DNA of 64,000 nucleotides from positions 1 to 64,000 of the forward strand of contig NZ_JAKEIP010000003.1 of the NCBI RefSeq assembly GCF_021474425.1. Reading direction: 5' to 3'. The first letter of the stretch is position 1. Each line of letters begins with the position of its first letter. Positions 18,187 through 27,085 of this stretch are shown here, in pieces. The translations under genes were made by a program, and so were the position numbers. Source of the DNA: Streptomyces muensis. Lineage in GTDB: Bacteria; Actinomycetota; Actinomycetes; Streptomycetales; Streptomycetaceae. The notes beneath the pieces were generated by a model. The model did not search any database. It was not told the DNA's origin and saw nothing but the letters and a program-made list of their open reading frames with translations.

Positions 18187-18204
18187 GCCCCCGCATGTGG
18201 GGGC
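18187..18204. promoter_or_regulatory. GCCCCC-N6-GGGGGC inverted repeat upstream of exporter
   Basis: A 6+6+6 inverted repeat between the divergent small gene (start 18161) and the DHA2 exporter (start 18233). It could be an operator; its GC-only arms make chance occurrence possible in this genome. Confidence 0.25.
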
Positions 18205-18232
18205 GGCACATGTCCCCTACCGTGGCTTCGGG

Positions 18233-19618
18233 ATGTACGGCCTTCCTGAGTCGGACCCGGAGTCCGAGCGTCGGTCCTGGGCACCGCTGCTCGCGGTGTG
18301 CGCCGGGTACTTCATGGTGATCCTGGATGTGACCGTCATCAATGTCGCCGTACCGGTGATCGGCCGCGAACTGTCGGCGTCGCTCACCGGGATCCAGTGG
18401 ATCACCGACGGCTACACCCTGGTCCTCGCCGGGTTCCTGCTGACCGGTGGCGCGCTCGGCGACCGGCTCGGCAACCGTCGGGTCTTCTGCTCGGGAGTGG
18501 CCGTGTTCACCGTGGCCTCGGCCGCGTGCGCGCTCGCTCCGAACACGCCGTTCCTCGTGGCGGCCCGGCTGGTGGAGGGACTCGGCGCGGCGCTGATCGT
18601 GCCCGGTTCGCTGGCGCTGCTCCAACAGGCGTACCCGGGGGCCGCCGCACGGTCGCGGGCCTTCGGGCTGTGGGGTTCGATGGCGGGCATCGCGGCCTGT
18701 GCCGGGCCGCTGCTGGGCGGGCTGCTCGTTTCGACGGTGGGCTGGCGCTGGGTGTTCCTCGTCAACCTGCCCGTGGGCGCCGCCTGCCTGGTGCTGACGC
18801 TGCGGCACGTGGCCCGCTCGCCCCGGCGCGCCGACCGGGCCCTGGACTGGCCGGCGCAGTGCGCGGTCGTGGCGGCGGTGGCGCTGCTGACCGCGGCGCT
18901 CAACGAGGCCGGACGGCGCGGCTGGTCCGATCCGGTGGTGCTCGCCGGGGTGGGCCTGGCCGTGCTGTCCGCGGGGGCGTTCGCGGTGCGCGAGCGGCTG
19001 GCCCGGTCCCCCGTGCTTCCGCTGAGCCTGCTGCGCTCACGCGCGATGAGCGGCGGCGCCGTCATCGGCCTGCTGTTCAACTTCGGCTTCTACGGCATGG
19101 TGTTCACGGCCAGCCTGGCCTTCCAGCACCACCGCGGCTTCAGCGCCCTCGGTACCGGCCTCGCGCTGTTCCCGGCGGTGGCGATGACCATGTTCGCGTC
19201 CGTGCTGTCCGGACGGCTGAGCGGCCGCACCGGCGACCGGCCGCTGGTGGTCTCCGGCATGCTCCTGGCCGCCCTGGGGCTGGCCGGCTGGGCCGCGGCG
19301 GGGGCCGACGCCGCCTACGCGCTGCTGGTGGCCCCGATGATGGCCGCGGGTTTCGGTACCTCCTTCGCCCTCACCGGCTCGACCGCCACCGTGATGGGTG
19401 CCGCGCCCCCGGCGTACTCGGGGGCCGCCTCGGCCCTGTTCAACACCACCCGGCAGGTCGGCAGCGCCACCGGAGTGGCCCTCGGCGGCAGCCTGCTCGC
19501 GTCGGCCGCCGACTTCGACACCGGGCTGCGCACCGGCATGGCCATCGGCGCGCTCGCCTATCTGGCCGCCGCCGTGCTCGCGTGGCTGTGCGTGCCGGGC
19601 AGGCGCGACAGCACGTAG
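18233..19618 (+). CDS. DHA2-family MFS drug/metabolite exporter
   Basis: A 461-residue integral membrane protein with about 14 hydrophobic segments. The early LDVTVINVAVPVI segment and the GGALGDRLGNRR loop are characteristic of the DHA2 (EmrB/QacA) group of proton-driven exporters. The start ATG at 18233 gives the usual short N-terminus; its ribosome site is weak, so a nearby alternative start is possible. It follows PKS1 in the same direction after a small opposing gene, so export of the PKS1/Ole product is a reasonable inference; general multidrug export is equally possible. Confidence 0.8.
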   Translation: MYGLPESDPESERRSWAPLLAVCAGYFMVILDVTVINVAVPVIGRELSASLTGIQWITDGYTLVLAGFLLTGGALGDRLGNRRVFCSGVAVFTVASAACALAPNTPFLVAARLVEGLGAALIVPGSLALLQQAYPGAAARSRAFGLWGSMAGIAACAGPLLGGLLVSTVGWRWVFLVNLPVGAACLVLTLRHVARSPRRADRALDWPAQCAVVAAVALLTAALNEAGRRGWSDPVVLAGVGLAVLSAGAFAVRERLARSPVLPLSLLRSRAMSGGAVIGLLFNFGFYGMVFTASLAFQHHRGFSALGTGLALFPAVAMTMFASVLSGRLSGRTGDRPLVVSGMLLAALGLAGWAAAGADAAYALLVAPMMAAGFGTSFALTGSTATVMGAAPPAYSGAASALFNTTRQVGSATGVALGGSLLASAADFDTGLRTGMAIGALAYLAAAVLAWLCVPGRRDST

Positions 19619-19629
19619 GGCGGCCTGGA

Positions 19630-21147
19630 TCAGCGGTCCGGTCGGTCCTCGGCGACGACCCGGATGGTGCTCAGCCGCTTGTCCGCCGCGTCGGGCAGGT
19701 TCATACCGGCCCGGACGCCGGTCGCCAGGTAGCGCAGCACGGGCTCGGTGAGGAGTTCACCGGGGAGGACGGCGGGGATGCCGGGCGGATACGGCGTGAT
19801 CATCTCGCCGGCGACCCGGCCCTCGGCCTTGTCCAGGGGTACGTCCGTGTGGTCGGCGAAGTAGGCGTCGCGGGGCAGCCGTACCTGTTCCATGCGCAGG
19901 CCGACCGGGGCCGGAACGTCGACGCGGGGTGCGTCACGCAGTTCGTCGGCGTGGTCGGCCAGGTCACGCAGGGCGGTGAGCAGCCGGGCGGTGGTCCGGT
20001 CGTCGTCGGCGTGGGTGAGCTGGGCGCTGACGCGCCGGTGGTCGAAGAGGTGCATGTCGATGTGGTGGTGCTCGCGCAGCCAGTCGGCAGCCCGGTAGCC
20101 GGTGGTGTCCAGGGTCTCGATGTCCATCACGACCGGGAGCGGGTCGAATTCGGCGGCCCGTCCAAGGCCGCAGAAGTCCGCCTCGTCGTTGACGTGGAAT
20201 CCGTCGATCCCCTCGATCGCGGCACGGGTCCGCATGGCCAGGCCGAGCGCCCGGTCCATGAGTTCACGGCCGTGCTGGACCATCTGCCGCCGCCATGCGT
20301 CGATCCCGGCGTAGAGCAGGACGTTGGGGCTGGTGGTGCCGAGCAGGTCGGCGCGGGCGGCGAGTTCGGCGGGGTCGAGGAGGTCGCCCTGGAGGTGGAA
20401 GACCGACCCCTGTTCCAGACCGCTGCCCATCTTGTGGATGCTGGTGACACAGACGTCGGCGCCGGCGTCCATGGCCCATGACGGCAGCGCGTCGTGGAAG
20501 GGCAGGTGCGCTCCCCAGGCCTCGTCGACGATGAGGGGCTTGCCGTGGCGGTGGCAGACCTCGGCGATGGCGCGCAGGTCGGCCGCCGAGCCGTACGGGG
20601 TGGGGCTGGTGACGAGGGCGCCGTCGGCATCGGGGTGCTCGGTGAACGCCTTGTCGTAGGCGGCGGCCGACGGAGGATGGGCGAGGTGGCGTTCCGCGTC
20701 CCACTCCGGTTCGACCCATGCGGGCCGGACACCGGACAGGACGAGTCCGGCGACCACGGACTTGTGGGCGTCCCGCCCGACGAGAAGGCTGTGGCCCGGG
20801 CAGGTCACCGTGAGCATGGCGGCCTTCACGGACAAGGAGCTGCCGCAGGTGGAGAAGAACGTGTGCTCGGCGTGCACCGCGTCCGCCATCAGCTCCTCGG
20901 CCCGCTCCAGCACCCGGCCCCGCAGGAGACGGTCGTCCAGGCCCCCGTCGGCCAGCACATCACCGAAGTAGACGGCGTCACCGAGGACGGCCCGCGCCCT
21001 GGGGTCCGCGCCGCGCGCCTGCTTGTGACCGGGCGGGCTGAAGCCCAGCTCGTCGGCCTCGTGGTAGCGGGTGAGGGCGTCCAGTACGGGCGCCTCGTCG
21101 TGGTCGGGACGCATGTCCTCCGGAGTTCCCAGGGTCAGCATGCGCAT
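19630..21147 (-). CDS. PLP-dependent Orn/Lys/Arg decarboxylase-family protein
   Basis: A 505-residue fold-type I PLP enzyme. The N-terminal PGHKQ segment, the STCGSS cofactor-phosphate loop, the VDEAWGAHLPF aspartate region and Lys239 in TSIHKMGSG (internal aldimine) match the Orn/Lys/Arg decarboxylase group; the C-terminal domain contains EGRVAGEMITPYPPGIP typical of the family. It should decarboxylate a basic amino acid to a polyamine such as cadaverine, putrescine or agmatine; the exact substrate is not readable. It converges on the exporter with an 11-bp gap. Three 16-bp tandem repeats lie just upstream of its start. Confidence 0.82.
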   Translation of the reverse strand: MRMLTLGTPEDMRPDHDEAPVLDALTRYHEADELGFSPPGHKQARGADPRARAVLGDAVYFGDVLADGGLDDRLLRGRVLERAEELMADAVHAEHTFFSTCGSSLSVKAAMLTVTCPGHSLLVGRDAHKSVVAGLVLSGVRPAWVEPEWDAERHLAHPPSAAAYDKAFTEHPDADGALVTSPTPYGSAADLRAIAEVCHRHGKPLIVDEAWGAHLPFHDALPSWAMDAGADVCVTSIHKMGSGLEQGSVFHLQGDLLDPAELAARADLLGTTSPNVLLYAGIDAWRRQMVQHGRELMDRALGLAMRTRAAIEGIDGFHVNDEADFCGLGRAAEFDPLPVVMDIETLDTTGYRAADWLREHHHIDMHLFDHRRVSAQLTHADDDRTTARLLTALRDLADHADELRDAPRVDVPAPVGLRMEQVRLPRDAYFADHTDVPLDKAEGRVAGEMITPYPPGIPAVLPGELLTEPVLRYLATGVRAGMNLPDAADKRLSTIRVVAEDRPDR

Positions 21148-21193
21148 GCCTCACTCCGTACGGACTCGTCCCGCGACGACGTGCCGCCCGGCA

Positions 21194-21241
21194 GGCAGAC
21201 GGAACGGCGGGCAGACGGAACGACCGGGAGACGGAATCGAC
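21194..21241. repeat. Three tandem 16-bp repeats
   Basis: Three consecutive units, GGCAGACGGAACGGCG (21194-21209), GGCAGACGGAACGACC (21210-21225) and GGGAGACGGAATCGAC (21226-21241), fill the space between the decarboxylase start and the stop of the shortened DUF1275 gene. They may be an upstream control element of the decarboxylase or the scar of a deletion. Confidence 0.7.
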
Positions 21242-21244
21242 GGC

Positions 21245-21649
21245 TCAGGCGCTCGGCGTCCGTCTGGAGGCCGGATGGGCCACATAGCCCCCCGATGCCG
21301 GCCAGCACCCCGCCGCGGCGACCGCCAGCGCCGCGGTCAAGCCCGCGCGCAGCAACAGGGTGACGAGGGTGCCGGTGACCAGGGTGGTGTTCAGGCCCGC
21401 CCCGAGCCGCCAGATCGTCGCGCTGCGCAGCCACCGGCGCGGACGGGCGGCCGTGGCGACGCCGAGCCGGCTGCCGGCCACCGCGCCGACCGCGAACGCG
21501 GCGAGCGCCGTGAGCGAACCCAGCGGGGTCAGCCCTGCACCGCCGGAGACGGCGAAACCGAGGAAGAGGATGTTCCCCGTCATGAAGGCGGTGAAGACCT
21601 GCCCGAGCCCCAGGAAGGCCACCGCGTCCACGATCCCGGTGACCGACAT
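21245..21649 (-). CDS. Shortened DUF1275 (YoaK-type) membrane protein
   Basis: A 134-residue hydrophobic protein. The N-terminal VDAVAFLGLG and FMTGNILFLGFAV segments are characteristic of the first half of DUF1275/YoaK proteins. The family normally has about 220-250 residues and six membrane segments; here the protein ends after about four with a Pro/Ser/Arg-rich tail, and the stop lies 3 bp from a tandem repeat array. It is probably a truncated remnant, though a stable short form cannot be excluded. It starts 4 bp after the TetR gene stop, so the two are co-transcribed. Confidence 0.6.
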   Translation of the reverse strand: MSVTGIVDAVAFLGLGQVFTAFMTGNILFLGFAVSGGAGLTPLGSLTALAAFAVGAVAGSRLGVATAARPRRWLRSATIWRLGAGLNTTLVTGTLVTLLLRAGLTAALAVAAAGCWPASGGYVAHPASRRTPSA

Positions 21650-21653
21650 TCGC

Positions 21654-22247
21654 TCAGTCGGCCCGTACCGCTGCGTCGAGGAGGGGGCCCAGCTCCCGGG
21701 TCACGGTCGTCAGGGCACGCACGTCGCGTTCGGCGCGGGCGATGAGGATCGCCCCCTCCAAGGTGCTGATCATGAGCGTGGCGAGGGCGCCGGCCCGCTC
21801 CTCGGGCACGCCCATGTCCGCGAGCGCCCCGGCCACGGGCCCGGTCCAGGTGGCGAACGCGGCGGCCGCGGCCTCGCGCGTGGACACCGTGGCCTCCGCG
21901 CAGTCCACCGTGGCGGCGGCGACCGGGCAGCCGCCCGCGAAGCCCGACGTCTCGTACTCGTCGGTCCACTGGCGCACCATCTGTGCGAACAGCCCACTGG
22001 GCGTCGGCTCCGGCAGCGCGGCCAGGAAGCGGGCGACACGGTTGCCGGCGTACCGGCCGGCCCAGCCCACCGCCTCGTTGACCAACTGCTCCTTCCCGCC
22101 GGGGAAGTAGTGCTGGAGCGAGCCGCGCGGCGCCCCGGCGTGTGCGGCGACCTCACGCATCCCCGTGGAGGCGACGCCGTCACGCCGGATCAGCTGGGCC
22201 GCGCTGAACACCATCCGCTCGCGTGGCCCCCGTTCGGACACCGCCAT
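21654..22247 (-). CDS. TetR-family repressor
   Basis: A 197-residue regulator with an N-terminal helix-turn-helix (IRRDGVASTGMREVAAHAGA followed by GSLQHYFPGGKEQL), and a C-terminal domain with GGCPVAAATVD resembling the YxaF/LmrA group. The ATG at 22247 was chosen because the frame upstream runs through the operator region and the opposing gene. Two identical palindromes lie 75-119 bp upstream in the divergent promoter region with the dehydrogenase gene, so it probably represses itself, the DUF1275 gene and the dehydrogenase. The inducer is unknown. Confidence 0.85.
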   Translation of the reverse strand: MAVSERGPRERMVFSAAQLIRRDGVASTGMREVAAHAGAPRGSLQHYFPGGKEQLVNEAVGWAGRYAGNRVARFLAALPEPTPSGLFAQMVRQWTDEYETSGFAGGCPVAAATVDCAEATVSTREAAAAAFATWTGPVAGALADMGVPEERAGALATLMISTLEGAILIARAERDVRALTTVTRELGPLLDAAVRAD

Positions 22248-22321
22248 CCCTGATCTCCGTCCGCCGGTCCCAGACGTTCCCGGGAGTTCCCGAAAGGTTC
22301 CCGGAGGAACCGGATTCCATC

Positions 22322-22366
22322 CTATGACCGTCGTCATAGTGCCGATCGCTATGACCGCTGTCATAG
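22322..22366. promoter_or_regulatory. Two tandem palindromic operators (CTATGAC-N4-GTCATAG)
   Basis: The perfect inverted repeat CTATGAC-N4-GTCATAG occurs at 22322-22339 (spacer CGTC) and again at 22349-22366 (spacer CGCT), with centres 27 bp apart. The site lies between the divergent TetR gene and the dehydrogenase gene and is AT-richer than its surroundings. Identical arms in two copies next to a TetR gene make a TetR operator the best reading. Confidence 0.75.
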
Positions 22367-22418
22367 TAGGCGGCAGGGGCACTTCGGCCTTCGCGCGGCA
22401 GAGAAGCGGCGGTGCATC

Positions 22419-23309
22419 GTGTACGTGGGTTTCGTCGGACTCGGGGTCATGGGACAGCCCATGGCCCTCAACCTGGCTCGCGCGGGGACGCCGCTCGTCG
22501 TCTGGAACCGCACCCGCGACCGCTGCGACCCCCTGCGCGCCGCAGGCGCCGAGGTCGCACAGAGCCCGGCCGAGGTGTTCGAGCGGGCGGAGACGGTGAT
22601 CCTCATGCTCGCCGACGAGACCGCCCTGGACACCGTCCTCGGGCCCGGCACCCCGGACTTCGCCGCCCGCGTCGCCGGGCGGACCGTCGTCCACATGGGC
22701 ACGACCGCGCCGGAGCACTCGGCCGCCCTGGAGAGAGCCGTCCGGGCCGTGGGCGGACGCTACGTCGAGGCCCCGGTCTCCGGCTCACGGGTCCCGGCCG
22801 AGCAGGGCGAACTGGTGGCGATGCTGGCGGGAGACGACGACGCCGTCGCGGCCGTACGCCCGCTCCTCGCGCCCATGTGCCGCGAGACGTTCGACTGCGG
22901 CGGCGTACCGGGTGCCCTGCTGATGAAGTTCTCGGTCAACCTGTTCCTGATCACCCTCGTCACCGGTCTGACCGAGGCGTTCCACTTCGCCGACCGGCAC
23001 GGGCTCGACCAGCGCCTGCTCCGGGACGTCCTGGACGCCGGTCCGATGGCCAGCGCCGTCTCGCGGATGAAGGGGCCCAAGCTGCTGGACCGGGACTTCG
23101 CGGTCCAGGCGGCCGCCGCCGACGTCCTGAAGAACAACCGGCTCATCGCCGAGGCCGCCCGCAAGGCCGACGTGGCCTCGCCCCTGCTCGACATCTGCCA
23201 TGCCCTGTACGGCGAGACGGTCGCCCAGGGGCACGGCGGTGAGGACATGGTCGCCGTACTGCGCGCACTCGAAGCCCGAAGCGAGGGGGCGCGGCTGCCC
23301 GGCGCCTGA
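22419..23309 (+). CDS. NAD(P)-dependent beta-hydroxyacid dehydrogenase (3-hydroxyisobutyrate dehydrogenase family)
   Basis: A 296-residue two-domain dehydrogenase. Residues 3-15 ([14 protein letters not shown]) form the nucleotide-binding loop, [14 protein letters not shown] is the substrate-binding signature, and the conserved lysine lies in MKFSVNLF, with Asn in the same helix. Substrates in this family include 3-hydroxyisobutyrate, tartronate semialdehyde, gamma-hydroxybutyrate and small imines; which applies here is unknown. The GTG start lacks a strong ribosome site. Two TetR-type operators upstream suggest ligand-controlled expression. Confidence 0.82.
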   Translation: MYVGFVGLGVMGQPMALNLARAGTPLVVWNRTRDRCDPLRAAGAEVAQSPAEVFERAETVILMLADETALDTVLGPGTPDFAARVAGRTVVHMGTTAPEHSAALERAVRAVGGRYVEAPVSGSRVPAEQGELVAMLAGDDDAVAAVRPLLAPMCRETFDCGGVPGALLMKFSVNLFLITLVTGLTEAFHFADRHGLDQRLLRDVLDAGPMASAVSRMKGPKLLDRDFAVQAAAADVLKNNRLIAEAARKADVASPLLDICHALYGETVAQGHGGEDMVAVLRALEARSEGARLPGA

Positions 23310-23368
23310 ACCGTGCCGGTCCGGGTGCCGGGGCCGTGCTCCGCCCCCTCCGTCTCAGGTGTGCTCGG

Positions 23369-24616
23369 TCATGCCGGGCCGACCGGACCGTTGCCCTGGA
23401 TCGCCTTCGTGGCCTCCTCCTGGGCGGGTGCCTCGGCCTGGCGCGGTACCGACAGGGTGCGGCGCCGGGTGATCCACGCGGCGGCCGGTTCGGTGAAGCG
23501 GGCGGTGAGCGGGCCGAGGACGACGAGGATCAGGACGTAGGCGGTGGCCAGCGGGCCGAGGGAGGGTTCGATACCGGCGGTGACGGCGAGGCCGGCGATG
23601 ACGATGGAGAACTCGCCGCGGGCGACCAGTGTGCCGCCGGCGCGCCAGCGGCCCTTGATGCCCACTCCGGCGCGCTTGGCGGCCCAGTAGCCGGTGGCGA
23701 TCTTCGTGGCGGCGGTGACGACGGCCAGCGCGAGGGCGGGCAGCAGCACGGGCGGAATGCTCGCGGGGTCGGTGTGCAGGCCGAAGAAGACGAAGAACAC
23801 CGCGGCGAACAGATCCCGCAGCGGGGCGAGCAGGTTGTGCGCTCCCTCCGCGACCTCGCCGGACAGGGCGATGCCGACGAGGAACGCGCCCACCGCCGCC
23901 GAGACCTGGAGCTGCTGGGCGATCCCCGCGACCAGCAGGGTCAGGCCGAGGACGACGAGCAGCAGCTTCTCGGGGTCGTCGCTGGAGACGAAGCGGGAGA
24001 TGTGGCGTCCGTAGCGCACGGCCAGCAGCAGGACGAGGCCGGCCACGCCGAGGGCGATGGCGAGGGTGAGGCTGCCCGCCGCGAGCCCGGCGCCGGCGAG
24101 CAGGGCGGTGAGGATCGGCAGGTAGACGGCCATGGAGAGGTCTTCGAGGACCAGGATGCTCAGGATGACCGGGGTTTCGCGGTTGCCGAGCCGGCCCAGG
24201 TCGCCGAGGACCTTGGCGATGACGCCGGAGGAGGAGATCCAGGTGACGCCGGCCAGTACGACGGCGGCGACCGGGCCCCAGCCGAGCAGCAGGGCCATCG
24301 CGGCGCCGGGCAGGGCGTTGAGCGCGGCGTCGACGAGACCTGCCGGGTACTGGGTCTTGAGGTTGGAGACGAGGTCGCTGGCCGTGTATTCGAGGCCGAG
24401 CATGAGGAGCAGCAGGATGACGCCGATCTCGGCGCCGATCGCGACGAACTCCTCGCTGGTGCCGAGCGGCAGCAGCCCGCCCTCGCCGAAGGCGAGCCCG
24501 GCCAGCAGGTAGAGGGGTATGGGGGAGAACTTCAGTCGCCCGGCCAGTCGGCCGAGGAGGCCGAGGCCGAGGATGATCGCGCCGAACTCGATCAGGAAGA
24601 TCGCGGAGGAGTGCAT
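23369..24616 (-). CDS. CPA2-family cation/proton antiporter (KhtU/KefB-like), copy 1
   Basis: A 415-residue membrane protein with about 12 hydrophobic segments. Characteristic parts are the LAGLAFGEGG segment, the LLMLGLEY helix and the ISSSGVIAKVLGDLGRLGN segment of the Na+/H+ exchanger fold. There is no attached RCK domain; the regulatory subunit is the separate gene 3 bp upstream, as in KhtT/KhtU K+ efflux systems. It probably exports K+ or another monovalent cation in exchange for H+. A close paralogue lies at 31373-32683. Confidence 0.85.
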   Translation of the reverse strand: MHSSAIFLIEFGAIILGLGLLGRLAGRLKFSPIPLYLLAGLAFGEGGLLPLGTSEEFVAIGAEIGVILLLLMLGLEYTASDLVSNLKTQYPAGLVDAALNALPGAAMALLLGWGPVAAVVLAGVTWISSSGVIAKVLGDLGRLGNRETPVILSILVLEDLSMAVYLPILTALLAGAGLAAGSLTLAIALGVAGLVLLLAVRYGRHISRFVSSDDPEKLLLVVLGLTLLVAGIAQQLQVSAAVGAFLVGIALSGEVAEGAHNLLAPLRDLFAAVFFVFFGLHTDPASIPPVLLPALALAVVTAATKIATGYWAAKRAGVGIKGRWRAGGTLVARGEFSIVIAGLAVTAGIEPSLGPLATAYVLILVVLGPLTARFTEPAAAWITRRRTLSVPRQAEAPAQEEATKAIQGNGPVGPA

Positions 24617-24619
24617 CGC

Positions 24620-25105
24620 TCAGTCCCGCCCGAGTATCTCGGCGGCCGCCTCCACACCCTCGCGGGTGCCGATCACGATCAGGATGTCACCGCCGGCCAG
24701 CCGGAAGTCCGGCGTCGGCGAGGGGATCGCCTGAGCGCGCCGGAGCACCGCGACGAGCGAGGCGCCGGTCTCGGTGCGCATCCGGGTGTCGCCCAGGACC
24801 CGCCCGTTCCAGTAGGAGGCCGCGGACAGCTCTATGCGCTCCGCCACCAGTCCCAGGTCGGTCGTGGACAGCAGGTTCGGGCTGTGGTGGGAGGGGGTCA
24901 GCGCGTCGATCAGGGAGGCGGCCTCCGGCTCGGTCAGTCGCAGCGACTGGGCGCAGGCGTCCGGGTCGTCGGGCCGGTACACGTTCACCGTCCGGGTGCC
25001 GTCCCGGTGCGCGATCACCGACAGATGGCGGTGTTCGCGCGTGGTGAGGTCGTACTGGACACCGATACCCGGCAAGGGCGTGGTGCTCATCCGCGGAGCG
25101 GGCAC
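24620..25105 (-). CDS. TrkA-C (RCK_C) regulatory subunit of antiporter, copy 1
   Basis: A 161-residue soluble protein. The C-terminal half (FRLAGGDILIVIGTREGVEA) is a TrkA-C domain, which in KhtT-type proteins binds a small ligand and gates the antiporter. The GTG at 25105 follows a strong GGGAGGGAGGGG ribosome site; an ATG 15 bp further in is the alternative. The 3-bp gap to the antiporter start makes this a two-gene operon. It is divergent from the sensor kinase at 25369. Confidence 0.82.
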   Translation of the reverse strand: MPAPRMSTTPLPGIGVQYDLTTREHRHLSVIAHRDGTRTVNVYRPDDPDACAQSLRLTEPEAASLIDALTPSHHSPNLLSTTDLGLVAERIELSAASYWNGRVLGDTRMRTETGASLVAVLRRAQAIPSPTPDFRLAGGDILIVIGTREGVEAAAEILGRD

Positions 25106-25368
25106 AACCCCTCCCTCCCTGTTCTCCTCGTTGCGACGGTCGTGCTGCGCGCGGCGGAACAGAGCCTGCCGGTCCGCCGCGCGAAGGTCATCGTGCCAGG
25201 TGCGAACGGGCCGGGAACATGGGTGTCAGCACGGATGGACGCGGCGTGCTCCGGGCGGTCAGAGTGGTGCGGGGCAGTGGGCTCCGTCCCAGGTCGGGCC
25301 CCGGTGCGGGCCGGTCGGCGGCGGCAGGAGACAGTGGAGGTGAGGGTCACCGGGAAGGGAACGCGATC

Positions 25369-26340
25369 ATGACGTTGTACTGGCGGATCTTCCTTCTCAA
25401 CGCGGCGGTGTTCGTCGCCGCGGTCCTGCTGCTCCTCGGTCCGGTCACCGTCTCCACCCCGGTCCTCCTCGGCGAGGCGCTGGTCCTGCTCGCCGGGCTG
25501 GTGGTGATGCTGATCGCGAACGCCCTGCTGCTGAGGATCGGTCTCGCGCCGCTGGCCCGGCTGACCCGGGCCATGGCGACCGCCGATCTCCTCAGACCGG
25601 GCAGTCGTACGACCGTCACCGGCCCCGGCGAGATCGCCGGGCTCACCACGACCTTCAACGCCATGCTCGCCCGGCTGGAGGCGGAGCGGGCCACCAGCTC
25701 CGGCCGGGCCCTGTCCGCGCAGGAGGCCGAGCGGCAGCGTCTGGCCCAGGAGCTCCACGACGAGGTCGGGCAGACCCTGACCGCGGTGCTGCTCCAGCTG
25801 AAGCACACGGCCGACCACGCCCCCGAGGCGGTGCGCGCCGACCTCCGTCAGGCGCAGGAGACCACCCGCGCGGGCCTGGAGGAGATCCGGCGTATCGCCC
25901 GCCGGCTGCGCCCCGGTGTCCTGGAGGAGCTCGGTCTGCACAGTGCTCTGCGCGCGCTGACGACCGAGTTCACGAACTCCCGGCTCAGTGCGACGGCCCA
26001 TATCGCACCAGGCCTGCCGCCCCTCGACCCGGCCACCGAACTCGTCCTGTACCGCATCGCCCAGGAGGGGCTCACCAACACCGCACGCCACGCCGGCGCC
26101 ACCCGCGTCGAAGTCCATCTGCGTCCGCTGCCGGACTCCCGGGTGGGGCTGCTGGTCCGCGACGACGGCCAGGGCATCGGCACCGCGCCCGAGGGGGCCG
26201 GCATCAGCGGCATGCGGGAACGCGCTCTGCTCATCGGAGCCGATCTCACCATCGGTCAGGTCCCGCGGGGCGGCACCGAGATACGGCTGAACGTGACCGG
26301 CAGCCCGGCAGACCACCGTCCCCTGGAGAACGTGCGATGA
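25369..26340 (+). CDS. Sensor histidine kinase (HisKA_3/NarL type)
   Basis: A 323-residue kinase. Two N-terminal membrane helices (about 5-30 and 35-60) with almost no outer loop are followed by a HAMP-like linker, the phosphoacceptor helix RLAQELHDEVGQTL and an HATPase_c domain (TNTARHAGATRV N-box, DDGQGIG G-box). The ATG follows GGGAAGGGAA. Its stop overlaps the response-regulator start by 4 bp. With little extracellular domain it may sense a membrane state. It is divergent from antiporter module 1, whose expression it might control. Confidence 0.88.
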   Translation: MTLYWRIFLLNAAVFVAAVLLLLGPVTVSTPVLLGEALVLLAGLVVMLIANALLLRIGLAPLARLTRAMATADLLRPGSRTTVTGPGEIAGLTTTFNAMLARLEAERATSSGRALSAQEAERQRLAQELHDEVGQTLTAVLLQLKHTADHAPEAVRADLRQAQETTRAGLEEIRRIARRLRPGVLEELGLHSALRALTTEFTNSRLSATAHIAPGLPPLDPATELVLYRIAQEGLTNTARHAGATRVEVHLRPLPDSRVGLLVRDDGQGIGTAPEGAGISGMRERALLIGADLTIGQVPRGGTEIRLNVTGSPADHRPLENVR

Positions 26341-26990
26341 CCGCACCGGCCCGCATCCTCCTCGCCGACGATCACGCGCTGGTCCGCCGTGGCGTGCGCC
26401 TCATCCTCGACGCCGAACCGGACCTGAAGGTCGTGGCCGAGGCGGCCGACGGCGCGGAAGCGCTGGCCAAGGTCCGGGACAACGACGTCGACCTGGCCAT
26501 CCTCGACATCGCCATGCCCCGCCTGACCGGCTTGCAGGCCGCCCGTGAGCTCGCCCGAGTCCGTCCCGGACTGCGCACGCTGATGCTGACGATGTACGAC
26601 AACGAGCAGTTCTTCTTCGAGGCGCTCAAGGCCGGTGCCTCCGGCTACGTCCCGAAGTCGGTCGCCGACCGCGACCTGGTCGAGGCCTGCCGTGCCGCGC
26701 TGCGCGACGAGCCCTTCATCTACCCCGGCGCCGAGTCCGCCCTGATCCGCACCTACCTCGACCGCGCCCGCGCGGGCGCGCGGCTGCCCGCACGCCCCAT
26801 CACCGAACGTGAGGAGGAGATCCTCAAACTCGTCGCCGAGGGGCACTCCTCCAAGGAGATCGCCCGTCTCCTCGTGATCAGCGTCAAGACGGTCGAACGG
26901 CACCGCGCCAACCTGCTCCAGAAACTGGGCCTGCGCGACCGCCTGGAACTCACCCGCTACGCCATCCGTGTGGGCCTCATCGAGCCCTAG
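26337..26990 (+). CDS. NarL/FixJ-family response regulator
   Basis: A 217-residue regulator. The receiver domain has acidic residues DD at 11-12, the phosphoacceptor Asp57 in LAILDIAMPRLTG and the conserved Lys in GYVPKSV. The C-terminal LuxR-type helix-turn-helix (EGHSSKEIARLLVISVKTVE) binds DNA. It is translationally coupled to the sensor kinase. Confidence 0.9.
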   Translation: MTAPARILLADDHALVRRGVRLILDAEPDLKVVAEAADGAEALAKVRDNDVDLAILDIAMPRLTGLQAARELARVRPGLRTLMLTMYDNEQFFFEALKAGASGYVPKSVADRDLVEACRAALRDEPFIYPGAESALIRTYLDRARAGARLPARPITEREEEILKLVAEGHSSKEIARLLVISVKTVERHRANLLQKLGLRDRLELTRYAIRVGLIEP

Positions 26991-27085
26991 GCCGTGTCCG
27001 CGAGGTCCCGCCGCGCACTCCGGGCGGACCCGCTCGGTCCGTGCCACGGTGGAAGTACCGCTACGGCCGTCCAGGAGGCTGCGAG

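Noticed and set aside
23336..25372. A 678-codon plus-strand frame opposite the antiporter module
   Set aside because: Asp/Glu/Gly/Gln-rich antisense composition; the opposite strand encodes clear membrane and TrkA-C domains.
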